A DNA stretch of 64,000 nucleotides from Lineus longissimus (lineage: Eukaryota; Nemertea; Pilidiophora; Heteronemertea; Lineidae), in assembly GCF_910592395.1 (NCBI RefSeq), contig NC_088324.1, forward strand, positions 15,774,953 to 15,838,952, written 5' to 3'. Every line of letters begins with the position of its first letter. Position 1 is the stretch's first letter. Position numbers and translations under genes: made by a program. Shown in pieces: positions 23,459 through 36,353 of this stretch. The notes below the pieces were generated by a model, which was given only the letters and a program-made list of their open reading frames with translations, made no database searches and was not told where the DNA came from.

Positions 23459-26400
23459 ATGTGGTCCATCACATTAGCAGCAGTGTTAGGTAAGCGAAGC
23501 TATGACATCTCTCCTTTTTTTATTGAAAGTGCTGAATTTAAGTCTACTATCATGTATTCAGTAGGGAAACTGTTCTACATGCTAAGTGCAATGACTTGTC
23601 CTACTATCATGTCAAAAATATCTGTAAATGTCTTTGTCACTGGTGATCAAATGACGACCAACTTGAATTACCGCTCCTCCTAGTGTGTTGCCAGTAGCGT
23701 AGCTAAGCTGGCGAGGTGAATGAATACCCCTCATCCTGGCCAACCCGTGGCCGTCAATGAATAACCCAGGCAGATACCCAACCAGCCATCTTTGTCATTT
23801 ATACACCCCCATTCCATCTTATCCAACAGTGTTGTGTGTTCCTGGAAGCAAAGCTGCCGAGGAGACTGAATGCCCCTTCCTGGCGGGCCCGTGGCAGAAT
23901 GAGATAGCCCAGGCAGAGGAAAACCTCGGCATCTCGATCACTGACCTGGCCGATGGGAACATATTCGAGACCCTCAATGCCTCCACCATTGTGGAGAAAT
24001 GCAAGTACGTTTCAACATACCAATTTGTGCATAGCAGACAGAGGTAGAAGAAGTCGAAGGTCCATGAGAAGGCACATAAAAAAGAAAATACGATATTCAA
24101 CAACACAATAATCCTGAGACTGAGCTTATTGCATTGCCAGAAATGGTTTCAAATGCAGAATGAATAATGGCAAGATGAAGGGCTGGATCAGCCACGGGAT
24201 GCCTTTCCTAATCCTTGTCGTCAGCTAACGCGGGTACGCCAGCCAGTCGTAAATCCGGTATTCTCATCTAAGATTCAGCAGATGGGTGGACTTGTCTCGT
24301 TTGAATTAATTCTGTTTTGGCATAAGGCATATGTAGGATAAGAATCTCTCTGTAGAATGTATTGATGGTCGTGCTAGGATACACTTGGTCCACTGGTTTA
24401 TCTACATGTGCGAGCTGAAATGCATGGACCTAGACTCCCCGGGCAGCGCATCGCGTCATTCTAATTTGGTCTCCTTATGAACTGCCGCAAATCGACTAGC
24501 GGGAATTAGTGGGGCTGGACGATTAGCCAATGGGCATTGCTGTAACGAAACTGTAAGATACATTTCTTGTCATCGCGGTATATTCATGCACTCGGCAGAC
24601 CAGATTAGTTTCCATGATGCCTGGCCTGTCCCCGACCCTGAGGCTATTTCATTCCTTTCTTCCTTTCAGACAGGAGAACAACGCCGACATCTTCAAATGG
24701 CTACAGATCATCGGCGAACACATCAACCGTTGTCGCTATGACGACACGAAACCGAGGCTGGACGCTTTCAACATCAAAGGCTTGAAGAAGGCTTTTGAGT
24801 TTATTTGCAAGAACGCGACCAACCTCAAGGGTAGGTGCAAGTGAGAAGTGTGTTTGGTCGACATCTGGAACCTAACGCGAGGGGCACTCTTCAACAACAT
24901 CCTGTCTATTGGTAGACATTACTTACCTTCGCCATTGACGTCTAACAGGCCGAGTTCGGCAGTCAAGAGCGTAAGCATTGGCGGATTATTCTGCCATCGC
25001 GAGCTCACCTTCCAACAACATAATTCGCGCGAATTGCGTTTTCTTAAAACAAACACAGAATTTAAAAGAGCCTTTCTGACAGTCATGTAAGCATACTGCA
25101 AAAGGTATTTGTGGCCAATTCTCACCAATTCGCCTCGTTCCTGACAGTGCCCCCTGTGTTGGAGCAATGTTGGGAGGAAACGGAATGGCCAACTTGGAAA
25201 AAGGAAAAAGGATCAAGGTTTTGATTGATTAATGCCACCGTTTCAGTTATTGAAGACAAGAGCACGTGCGTAGAGGAGAACAGGGACGCCATCATGAAAT
25301 GCCACAAGGATGGTATGGCGAAGGCCACAGACAAGGACATAATGTATCAGAAATGCAGGTAAGAGGCTCTTGGACTTGATTTCGCGCTTGGACTGTATTG
25401 TTACGTATAGTCACATTGCAAAAGGAGAACGTACATCTATATACTATATAAACCTAGTCATGTACTCATTTTGTATCATCTTTCAGGTCACCTCATCTTC
25501 CAATGAATTAAAGCAACAATATTCGTAATGAAATTTGAACACTTTGCCTTCATGAAAGTGTGATAGATTGTACTCGGGGGTTGGCAAGGCTGTTTGTTAA
25601 GTACCTCAACGCACCCAGTTGTATTTGATTCAATAAGTTTGTATTTCCCTGGGCGAATTCGGCGGCAGATGCAACACATCATGTTCGCCTATTTGAAAAT
25701 GCGTTAACTATACAGCAACGTATGGGAAAATGCTGAATATGGTTCAAGCTTTTAGTATAACCACGAGATTTCTCTATCTGATTGTTTTAATAACCTCATC
25801 AGCTGACACGAAAATGAATAGGAATGCACTGTTTTTTCGGGGATGTAAATTAGCTAAAGAATAGATATTTGGTTGTATTGGGTCCAGGTATTGTGTTGAG
25901 AAACATTTTCTATTGTCCTGGCCCAGGTCCAACTGTTACCCCATTGATCATTTCCCTCGAATTCTGATTACCCGATGTTTACGAGCCTGTAGATGCAGCA
26001 TAGGAACCTTGTAAACGCTCTTCATGCTATAAACCATCAACAAGTTGCCCCCAAGGTTGAAATCCAAACGTAGTTATCGCGATCATTTCTGCATTGTTTA
26101 CATAACCTTATCAACTAATACCAATTCGCAATTACTTTTTGTAATTGACAGATACAGCATCGGTATTTTCTAACAAGAGACTGACCCAATAACTCAATTT
26201 CGCTCCATGATGTCAAAACATGGCCCTGTGAGGACGATCCTCAATATCTAATGGCAAACCTTATTAACCCGCCACAGCACAGCTCACTCAACTGTTCAGG
26301 CATTTCTTTTAGATCAGATTGACTGTGCAATGTTCTCTGAGTATCAATCTCGTCGTGTTAAGCAATCTAGAGCGTTTACTACCAGAAACGGGAAGCATAA

Positions 26401-29400
26401 ACCACTATCACACATTTTTTCATTGGTCTGTTTTGTATATTTGCCTTGATCACGAAGCGTTGAACCGATTTAATCCACTTCAGGCATCTAAATATTGTCA
26501 ATTTGATCCTCCCTCAGTGTACTGTCCGCCATCTTGGTTGCCTGGGTACATCTGGTAGAATTTAACAATAATGCGTACATTTTCCTGTACATCTCCGTGG
26601 ACATCAGCCTCAACTGTTTCTATAAAGATTGGTGCTCAGTTTTCATGGTTGTGAAAAGAATGCTCACAATTCTTGCCTTCCATTGCAGTATCCACCGCAT
26701 GCATGCCTACTGTGCCAAGAAGGTTCTCAAGGAAAAGTGTGGCAAGAAAATCGCATTCATCAAGGAAAAGGCAGCAAAGCTTGCGTTCCCTCCAACGTGC
26801 GACTGCAAATTTGACAGTAAGAACATATTTTCATCTATTTACGGTGAAAAAGCATTTTCACAATGCATTAGTCAATACATTTTTTAAATGAGGATATTCA
26901 TCAACTTTTAGCTACGCGAAATGTCCATCGCGAGACAGTGATTGTGCAATGTTGATAACCAGACCGATAGATTTAGACTGGTCCTCCTTCAGACTGCCAA
27001 TGAATGATTCAGGTATAACGTGCACGACCTATCCTGAGATCTCCTTCAACCACTTGTTTCTGTCAGCCATGTTTATTACCGATTTGTTAATGCCGTTTCG
27101 CAAAATATTCACGAGTGGTTCGTTATTGGATTCTTGCTACTTGGGTTAAATTCGTTGCCAATTAAATTAATTAGGTTGCCAATGTTCCACTCCTTACCAT
27201 AACAGCAGAGTATGCGTAGCTACACGAGGGCGGAGTCCTGACAGTGTTAACCTTAACGTAGTCGTTAGACTCAACGTGAACATTTTTAATTGTGGAATTA
27301 CTTAGATAACTTAAAGAGAAACAACTAACGCCGTTATGCTACCTAACGTCACCGTACATTCTGTGCTTATGAACAACATGGCCCAAGGACAAGACATGTA
27401 TCCTTGGAGACACGGGATTCTATGCTGTCTATGTGATTTCAGGCATTTGAATATACCATCCTCTCCTGTTTCCCAGCAGATACAGCTCCTTTGCATTATT
27501 GATCCTTCTAATTACAGGCAGTCAATAGTAGTCAATGAAGTACATATTCCGAACAACTAATATGCTTCATTGTGGTGGTACATTTCAGTTAAACTACCAC
27601 CAAAATATGCTGCTCATGCCCCATCCTTATGCACTATCAGCTGAGAGACATCCTGCGGGATTTGAGGAAGGGAAGGGGCAGAAATGAGGTTGGCCTACGC
27701 GGAGTTTAAAGGTCGCACGAGCTCGCCTCAAACAAGACATGACTGCCAATACAGGCCGCTATTAACCATGTCGACTTAAAGCAATTCCTGTCAGTCAAAC
27801 AAACTCTTCTCGTTTCTAACAGTCATGTTGAATGCGGTTTATAAATCAATTTCTCCTTCCTTCCGCCGTCCCGAACCACAACATCCCAGTTCACTCAACA
27901 TAAACGAGACAGTCTACTGGCCGTGTAGCAGTATATAACCATGGCAACGATCAATAACAATGTCCAGAGACGAGGCTTATGAGATTGCTAATCACAACCC
28001 TGCCAAATGGCAGCTGAATCCATCGTCGTACCATTCCATGGAGCGATAATCCCAGTACCATATTTCACTCCCTTTATGAAAGGATTTACATCGTCATGGC
28101 TTGCAGTTGAGTTAACCCTTCAAAGTGAGATTCTATGTACATATTAGGGCAGGACGGGATATTAGGCTGAGGAAAGCAATCGTTCTAGGCGGGGAAAGCC
28201 ACGCAGAAGAAAAAAAACAGCGGTAGTAGTGGCGCTAGTATTAAGAAGGCAAACTCCCTCACTCGCTTTCTGACGAAGTGCTATCTCCCCACCCCAAAGT
28301 TATCCAATCATGTTACAGAAGCGACTAAAGGATTCATCCTGTTTGCTGTAACCTTTTACGTCCTCAGGCGGTTTCAGTCAGCTTCTCTCCCCCCCCCACG
28401 CCCGCAACCTATTTTGGCCATCATTCTCCTATGTGTTAGCTACAAAGTACATGTTGTTGCTTCATATTCTGACCATCTAGAACATGTGATTTGCAAAAAA
28501 GCAAGGTTTTGCAGAGACAAGGCATCCATTGTTTACCTTTTCCTCTTGCAGCCAAGCGCAAGACCTTTACAGTCGCCCGTGACAAGGACTGTGTGAAGGA
28601 CAAGGACTGCTGGTCTCACCCCGTGGAAGGCCGTCTCCTCGAGTCACAGATGCAAAATGATATCTTGTTCGGAGCCAGAAACATCAAAATGTTGGAGGAT
28701 TTATGCGCGTGAGTATCCCACAATGGGAGGACTTGTTCTCATTTACTGTGGGGCAGTCGCGATTCAAACCAAGCATTGGTTCTATACACGCACCAATAGC
28801 AGATGTTTGTGCCACTTTGCACTTGCTGTTTCAAGGCCGATAAACATGACTCCTGACTCGCCGCCAAGTTCTCTGTACATTTCTACATGCATGTTTCAAT
28901 CACGATTCTTCCTGATCGATTTAAAGTTATTCCTAACAGAACGATCATCTCGAGTTTGAATTTCAAGCTTGATGTCAAGTCAGGTGAAGAAATCCCTAAA
29001 GTTAAAACTTCCTTTCTCTTTGTAGGAAAGGTGAATCACAAGATGCCAAGCCCAAAATTGTCGGCCTCCTCGGCACATGCTTCGATAGGGGGAGCCTCTG
29101 TACTTACCCAGTCCAGAAGTACAAATTGATGCTCATCAACTTTGAAGGATTGAAAACGGCAGCTGGAATGATGTGTGAAAAAATCGATGGTAAGGATCTG
29201 AACAGGGTCGTTCTACATAAAATTATTCTTTTTTCATAAAAGTTCTGAAAAATGTTCAAAGTCAAAATATGTTTGGGGCTGATGATGTTTCTTCAATCTG
29301 AGTGGAAAAAACAAGTGAAAAATTATTTGGACTTGAAAATGTGCGAGAACTTATAGCTTCGGTCCAGGAAAGAGGGAGTCTCATTATCCAAATGGCGAGT

Positions 29401-32400
29401 GGAAGTAAAAAAAACAAACTGGTTAGGCAAAGTTGCGGATGTTGATTAAAGAAATGAACCAAAACAATATTATGTTAAAACGATTCTCTCCATATCTTTC
29501 AGTCTTCAAGAACGACAAGGAGTGTGTGGAGAAAGAGATAGAGAAGACAAAGATTTGCATCGACAACGCGGTGAAAAACATCACAGCTGACTTGACGGCA
29601 GCTGGCGAGCAGGATAACATGAAACAAGTCATATGCAGGTATGTAAACGTTCAAATGGCGCCTGCGGTGACAGTCATGCAGTTACCCTATGTAGTAGCAG
29701 TAGGAAGATGAGCTCTTGAGGTTACAGTCAGATCGTCGAAATGCCTGAGAGTCAGCGCGGAAGAAGGCGCCTGCAGTGACAGTCATGCAGTTACCCTATG
29801 TAGTAGCAGTAGGAAGATGAGCTCTTGAGGTTACAGTCAGATCGTCGAAATGCCCGAGAGTCAACGCGGAAGAAGGCGCCTGCGGTGACAGTCATGCAGT
29901 TACCCTATGTAGTAGCAGTAGGAAGATGAGCTCTTGAGGTTACAGTCAGATCGTCGGAATGCCTGAGAGTCAACGCGGAAGAAGGCGCCTGCGATGACAG
30001 TCATGCAGTTACCCTATGTAGTAGCAGTAGGAAGATGAGCTCTTGAGGTTACAGTCAGATCGTCGGAATGCCTGAGAGTCAACGCGGAAGAAGGCGCCTG
30101 CGGTGACAGTCATGCAGTTACCCTATGTAGTAGCAGTAGGAAGATGAGCTCTTGAGGTTACAGTCAGATCGTCGGAATGCCTGAGAGTCAACGCGGAAGA
30201 AGGCGCCTGCGGTGACAGTCATGCAGTTACCCTATGTAGTAGCAGTAGGAAGATGAGCTCTTGAGGTTACAGTCAGATCGTCGAAATGCCTGAGAGTCAA
30301 CGCGGAAGAAGGGGCCTGCGGTGACAGTCATGCAGTTACCCTATGTAGTAGCAGTAGGAAGATGAGCTCTTGAGGTTACAGTCAGATCGTCGAAATGCCT
30401 GAGAGTCAACGCGGAAGAAGGCGCCTGCGGTGACGGTCATACAGTTACCCTAAGTAGTAGCAGTAGGAAGATGAGCTCTTGAGGTTACAGTCAGATCGTC
30501 GAAATGCCTGAGAGTCAACGCGGAAGAAGGCGCCTGCGGTGACGGTCATGCAGTTACCCTATGTAGTAGCAGTAGGAAGATGAGCTCTTGAGGTTACAGT
30601 CAGATCGTCGAAATGCCTGAGAGTCAACGCGGAAGAAGGCGCCTGCGGTGACGGTCATACAGTTACCCTAAGTAGTAGCAGTAGGAAGATGAGCTCTTGA
30701 GGTTACAGTCAGATCGTCGAAATGCCTGAGAGTCAACACGGAAGAAGGCGCCTGCGGTGACAGTCATGCAGTTACCCTATGTAGTAGCAGTAGGAAGATG
30801 AGCCCTTGAGGTTACAGTCAGATCGTCGAAATGCTTGAGAGTCATCGCGGAAGAAGGCGCCTGCGGTGACGGTCATGCAGTTACCCTATGTAGTAGCAGT
30901 AGGAAGATGAGCTCTTGAGGTTACAGTCAGATCGTCGAAATGCCTGAGAGTCAACGCGGAAGAAGGCGCCTGTGGTGACGGTCATGCAGTTACCCTATGT
31001 AGTAGCAGTAGGAAGATGAGCTCTTGAGGTTAAAGTCAGATCTTCGAAATGCCCGAGAGTCAACGTGGAAGAAGGCGCCTGCGGTGACGGTCAAACAGTT
31101 ACCCTAAGTAGTAGCAGTAGGAAGATGAGCTCTTGAGGTTACAGTCAGATCGTCGAAATGCTTGAGAGTCATTGCGGAAGAAGGCGCCTGCGGTGACGGT
31201 CATGCAGTTACCCTATGTAGTAGCAGTAGGAAGATGAGCTCTTGAGGTTACAGTCAGATCGTCGAAATGCCTGAGAGTCAACGCGGAAGAAGGCGCCTGC
31301 GGTGACGGTCATGCAGTTACCCTATGTAGTAGCAGTAGGAAGATGAGCTCTTGAGGTTACAGTCAGATCGTCGAAATGTCTGAGAGTCAACGCGGAAGAA
31401 GGCGCCTGCGGTGACGGTCATGCAGTTACCCTATGTAGTAGCAGTAGGAAGATGAGCTCTTGAGGTTACAGTCAGATCGTCGAAATGCCTGAGAGTCAAC
31501 GCGGAAGAAGGCGCCTGCGGTGACGGTCATGCAGTTACCCTATGTAGTAGCAGTAGGAAGATGAGCTCTTGAGGTTACAGTCAGATCGTCGAAATGCCTG
31601 AGAGTCAACGCGGAAGAAGGCGCCTGCGGTGACGGTCATGCAGTTACCCTATGTAGTAGCAGTAGGAAGATGAGCTCTTGAGGTTACAGTCAGATCGTCG
31701 AAATGCCTGAGAGTCAACGCGGAAGAAGGCGCCTGCGGTGAGGGTCATGCAGTTACCATATGTAGTAGCAGTAGGAAGATGAACTCTTGAGGTTACAGTC
31801 AGATCGTCGAAATGCCTGAGAGTCAACGCGGAAGAAGGTGCCTGCGGTGACGGTCATGCAGTTACCCTATGTAGTAGCAGTAGGAAGATGAGCTCTTGAG
31901 GTTACAGTCAGATCGTCGAAATGCCTGAGAGTCAACGCGGAAGAAGGCGCCTGCGGTGACGGTCATGCAGTTACCCTATTTAGTAGCAGTAGGAAGATGA
32001 GCTCTTGAGGTTACAGTCAGATCGTCGAAATGTCTGAGAGTCAACGCGGAAGAAGGCGCCTGCAGTGACGGTCATGCAGTTACCCTATGTAGTAGCAGTA
32101 GGAAGATGAGCTCTTGAGGTTACAGTCAGATCGTCGAAATGTCTGAGAGTCAACGCGGAAGAAGGCGCCTGCAGTGACGGTCATGCAGTTACCCTATGTA
32201 GTAGCAGTAGGAAGATGAGCTCTTGAGGTTACAGTCAGATCGTCGAAATGTCTGAGAGTCAACGCGGAAGAAGGCGCCTGCAGTGACGGTCATGCAGTTA
32301 CCCTATGTAGTAGCAGTAGGAAGATGAGCTCTTGAGGTTACAGTCAGATCGTCGAAATGTCTGAGAGTCAACGCGGAAGAAGGCGCCTGCGGTGACAGTC

Positions 32401-32949
32401 ATGCAGTTACCCTATGTAGTAGCAGTAGGAAGATGAGCTCTTGAGGTTACAGTCAGATCGTCGAAATGCCTGAGAGTCAACGCGGAAGAAGAAGAAGTTG
32501 AAAACCCCACAAAATAATATATACATTTTGTAGTTTGAATGCTTGGGCACTTTTACAAAAGTGTCATTGCTGTATTTTAGAATTTATAACATGCCTTTGG
32601 CTTATTATGACACAATGATTGTAAATAAATCAGACGCTTTCTGATTATCTTACTGTCCGTTTGTTAAGTATTAGGACTTTTGCAGAATTACTTCATATTC
32701 CATTCGTCTACGTATTTCAGGAAACACAAGGAATTCGTTGACTGTGCCCAACAGCATTTCGGCAAGTGCTCCTCATCAGTTTTGGACATCGTCAAAAAGA
32801 TTGTTGCCGAGCGAGAGCCCCGGATGTGTAACTGTGAGAATGTTGGTTACGACCCTGCAAGCGGCGGAAGCGACGTCATTAGATCTTCTTCTATCATGAG
32901 TGGAGTTTTGATAATACTCGGTTTCCTTCTGACCAAATATTTATCATAA
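23459..32949 (+). CDS. Secreted Cys-rich two-module protein A (430 aa), 27 kDa haemolymph glycoprotein-like
   Basis: Nine coding exons: 23459-23489, 23830-24004, 24670-24830, 25247-25358, 26689-26816, 28552-28708, 29026-29189, 29503-29638 and 32721-32949. Intron phases are 1,2,1,2,1,2,1,2. Residues 1-19 form a signal peptide (MWSITLAAVLVLCVPGSKA). Exons 2-5 (about 20-202) are module 1 with 11 cysteines; exons 6-9 are module 2 with 13. Each module has the order C..C, NRC/GTC, IC/MC, CVE(x9)C, QKC/VIC, YC(x7)KC or DC(x7)KC, then TCDC or MCNC. This resembles the insect 27 kDa haemolymph glycoprotein family (DUF1397) and, more loosely, nematode DUF19. The C-terminus has a small-residue patch (SGGSD) and a hydrophobic tail (SGVLIILGFLLTKYLS), fitting a GPI-anchor signal. 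It should act at the cell surface or in body fluid; no function is known to me. Intron 8 holds a 2.8 kb minisatellite. Confidence 0.82.
29657..32497. repeat. 109 bp minisatellite in intron 8 of gene A (about 26 units)
   Basis: The unit runs from GGCGCCTGCGGTGAC through CAGTTACCCTATGTAGTAGC, GATGAGCTCTTGAGGTTACA and GAGTCAACGCGGAAGAA. Starts at 29657 and 29766 fix the 109 bp period, and the array ends 26 units later. It begins only 18 bases after the exon 8 donor and ends about 220 bases before the exon 9 acceptor. Most units differ at one to three positions (CAGTCATGC or CGGTCATGC; TGCCTGAG or TGTCTGAG). The last unit ends in a run of GAA triplets that the internal units have only as GAAGAAG. 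Confidence 0.96.
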
Positions 32950-34584
32950 TGTGTGAATTTATGGAGAAAAAACGATGGTCCTGTTTCATTCGTCAAGTCA
33001 AAAAGTTTACTCGGCTTCGTGTACATTAAGCACATGTACACCCTTAACAGGATTCTTGTAAGTTTCTTAGTGATAACGAAGAATCTTCCAAGAATCTTTA
33101 TAATATCTTTAAAATAACTAACATATTGTCCATGCACACTTGATATACCCTTAACTATGAATAATCTAAAGTCAATATCACAATTGTAACTATCTGGTTT
33201 GTGAGACTCGTAGCTATTGCGATATGTACAGAAGAGACCGCTAAGCAACACCGTCAGTAATGTTTTGGGTGATATAGAAATATATTGTATCGTCTTGACT
33301 ATTATTACAAGTAATAACATTAACAGTTTTGAACCTCAGGTATTACCGATGTTTGATTTATACGATCATTCTGAGGGAAAGAGGCATCCTCTCATTACTT
33401 GTAGCATAGAACATCATGACCATACCTTACAAGTTAGCAGAAGGAGACATTACTGCTATTACAATCAGGGATATTTGAAGCTTGTGGTAAGTTGGAATAT
33501 GTAACTAGCAGATTCATCTCTAGATGTGTGGCATTTGAGTTTTGGATTGTGAGACAGGAAAGGTACCCGTCACGATCGTTAATGGCCCCTCTGAATTTAA
33601 GAGTTCATGTATGCATCACATTTCATCGTGCATGCCTATTTTCAGGGTTGCCATTCGGCTGGTGAAACCGTTAGATGACTTAAGCCCGTGACGTTATATA
33701 CGTATACAAAATCAGTTTTTCATGTTATCGTGACATTGATATCTAGGGATTAGGAGTCGTTAATAGCTTCGTATTAGAGTAAGAACGCTGATCCTACTGA
33801 TCGATTAACTGCATGTTGTGTATTTCGTAGTCTTGTCATATGAGACTGATGAGGGCGCTAAAGAGTTTGAACCCTCGTCGTCAGTGACGCCTTTGGGGCA
33901 TTTGTCATTGGCCCTTTCATTCCGCTACAGTCCCATAGGGAAGGTTAAAATCGATGTTGTTAGAAAACGAATATTGCTTGCAATGCAGGCTAATGTGAAC
34001 ACGAGCTGACAGGGAGATATACCCAGAAGATAGCTATGATCTATCATATTTGGAACATAAAAGTGGGTTGTGACGTCTCGAATGCACATAACCGGGTATT
34101 TTTTCTTTTATCATCCTTCTATATATATTGTCGTACGGACCTCATAGCGTCATATTGGCAAATTGAGCGCCGTTTTCCTATTTTGGATTTCTATATTGGT
34201 ATAAACATTAGATATATGCACCATAAATATGTTGTCAGAATTTTAAAAAGTACTGTTATTAATTGTTCTATTATTGCTATGTTAATGAGTTGGTCAGGGA
34301 CGCACCTTTGTTGTCATGAACTCAGGATGTTGATGATGAACAGTACTAGCAGTTAGAGTACATTCCGCTAAGTTATACTACAATGCTGGGCAAACTCCAA
34401 GCATCCACACTGAACACATGCAGTGGCTCCTGTCGGTACCTAGATAATGTTGAACGGGTGGAAAATGGAAGCTAGTTCACCCCGGAGACACTAGTAGGCC
34501 ATCATAGGCAATTGGTCACAATGTACTTCTGTGTTGGGAAGGGTCTCTTAACACAGTATGAGCCACAGTGCCAGTAACACGCAC

Positions 34585-34718
34585 GGCCCGGTTGTTCAAA
34601 ACAAAACTTGACACTAACGCTGGGGTCAGCTTAACTTGGTGTTATATCCTTCCGTTAAGCCCGAGTTAAGTTAACGCCAGCGTTGGTGACAGAACTTGTA
34701 AGTTGAACAATCAGGCCC
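34585..34718. mobile_element. Palindromic (foldback) MITE, copy 1
   Basis: A 134 bp near-palindrome. It begins GGCCCGGTTGTTCAAAAC and ends with the inverted form GTTGAACAATCAGGCC. Inner arms (CTAACGCTGG and CCAGCGTTGG; TTAACTTGG and GAGTTAAG) are also inverted. There is no coding capacity and no clear target duplication. A relative lies at 48438-48570. Confidence 0.72.
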
Positions 34719-36164
34719 TAGTGGCAGGCAAAGTTTGTAACTCTCCGACGATCAAGCTGTGTCTCTGCGATGTAATTCAGCTGACGTACCACCACAACAA
34801 AGGTGTTCCTTGACCTACTCGGACAAAATCAATTTAAGTCTAAAGACAAATAAATGTCGTAAATTGTAACTGTGAGTATTAGTACACATATAGGACAGTT
34901 AGTAGTCAAAGTAGGCAAAGTTTGTAGTTCCTTCAAGAAGGAAGACACTTTTGGACTTAGAAATATTAAGTTTGCGTATAATTGACATGATTTGTTAACC
35001 AAGTTCCTTCGTGTTTACCGGAAGTGGACTACAGTGCCATGTGAATCTAGTGCCATAATTTATAGCGGGTATGTTCGTATAATCACATTGTCAGTTGTCC
35101 TAGCGCCCCTAGCAGGATCGTAGAGACGGTGGACATTCACTGGGTCGATGTGAAGTTCAACGGTAATGTAAATTGCTGCAATAAGAGCGACAATGATACT
35201 GAAAATGCTTTATATATCGTCTTCCAAGTGTCGACGGACATTTAACGAGAGCCTTAGGAAAATTTTACGCGGAATATCGCATACAAATATGTTCTAACTC
35301 ACTATCTCCCAGGAAACGTAGCGATAGTATCGGCACGTCCCGCACGGTATCGCTGATATGCAGCGTTCGATCACCCCGAATAACCCATAGTTCTTCCATT
35401 GTTGACCCAGATCCATGGTCATCCCAGCGTTGTCTTTACCTTATTACCGTAAACTTTATAACCATTCGCTTCCTGTATCCATGGCAGCTGTGTAATATTT
35501 GCAAGTTACATTTCGAAATATATGTGTCGTCCATTAAAAGTATTTAGTTTTTAAATTGCGTGTTGAATTCTTTCATTTACCGTCTTGAAGAATCGACTTT
35601 GGTAACTGACACAAGCGGACGATCGCGTGGTGCTAATCTCAGAATAGTTGTATTATCCCTTCAACGACTCTGGATCAGCACGACTGACAGAAGTTAGAAC
35701 CCTGGTGGTCACCCATAAGTTTACAGGATTCAATGTCAACAAGGACACTGTCATTTTTCTCCACTCAGCGCCTGATCATACTGTGCCTTCAGTTCTTTGA
35801 TAAAATGGAATCACAACCTACGTCACCATGGATACGGCAATATTAAGAATATAAGGGTGTCCTCGGATACTTTGATGTTGTAATATTATACTAAGTAGTT
35901 CTGAATCACTTGTTAATGCGAAACGAAACAGCTTGTGATCGTTTAAAGAAACAGAAGGGTTTTGTCAAAGGAAGCCTTTCGGATGTAAGTACTAGGATGA
36001 GGAATGCCCAGACTGGGCCGAGATCTACTGCGCTCATGACGAATGGGGACAATTTATGTCAACTTTCTGCAAGAGATCATGTAATGCTTGCGGCAACTAA
36101 GTTAACCCGACTTGTTTTCGTTTTCAACATGTTGGATACAGCATCTTGATCTTTGCTGTTGACA

Positions 36165-36353
36165 TACAGGAGGTAACTTTCTTCTTCTTCTTCAGCGTTC
36201 AACCTGCCAAGTAAAACTATAACCTCAGTCCTGTGGCGGAGATGAAGCGGCTTGTCGCCCGAAGGTCCGGCTGTGTTCCCCACAGCTTTTCTTCGACCTT
36301 CGTGTCATTAGGCCAGAATCTATCTCGTAAATCCTGGTACAGGAGGTAACTTT
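36165..36353 (-). mobile_element. Short retroposon with 16 bp target-site duplication
   Basis: TACAGGAGGTAACTTT occurs exactly at 36165-36180 and again at 36338-36353. The 157 bp between them, read on the minus strand, begins CCAGGATTTACGAGATAG and ends GAACGCTGAAGAAGAAGAAG, so a GAA-repeat tail abuts the duplication. That is the signature of target-primed retroposition: a SINE or a 5'-truncated LINE end. No convincing pol III box A or B is visible, so the exact class is open. Confidence 0.78.

Noticed and set aside
29657-32497. CRISPR-like array
   Set aside because: Units are contiguous with no unique spacers, and the host is an animal; the same holds for every other tandem array here.
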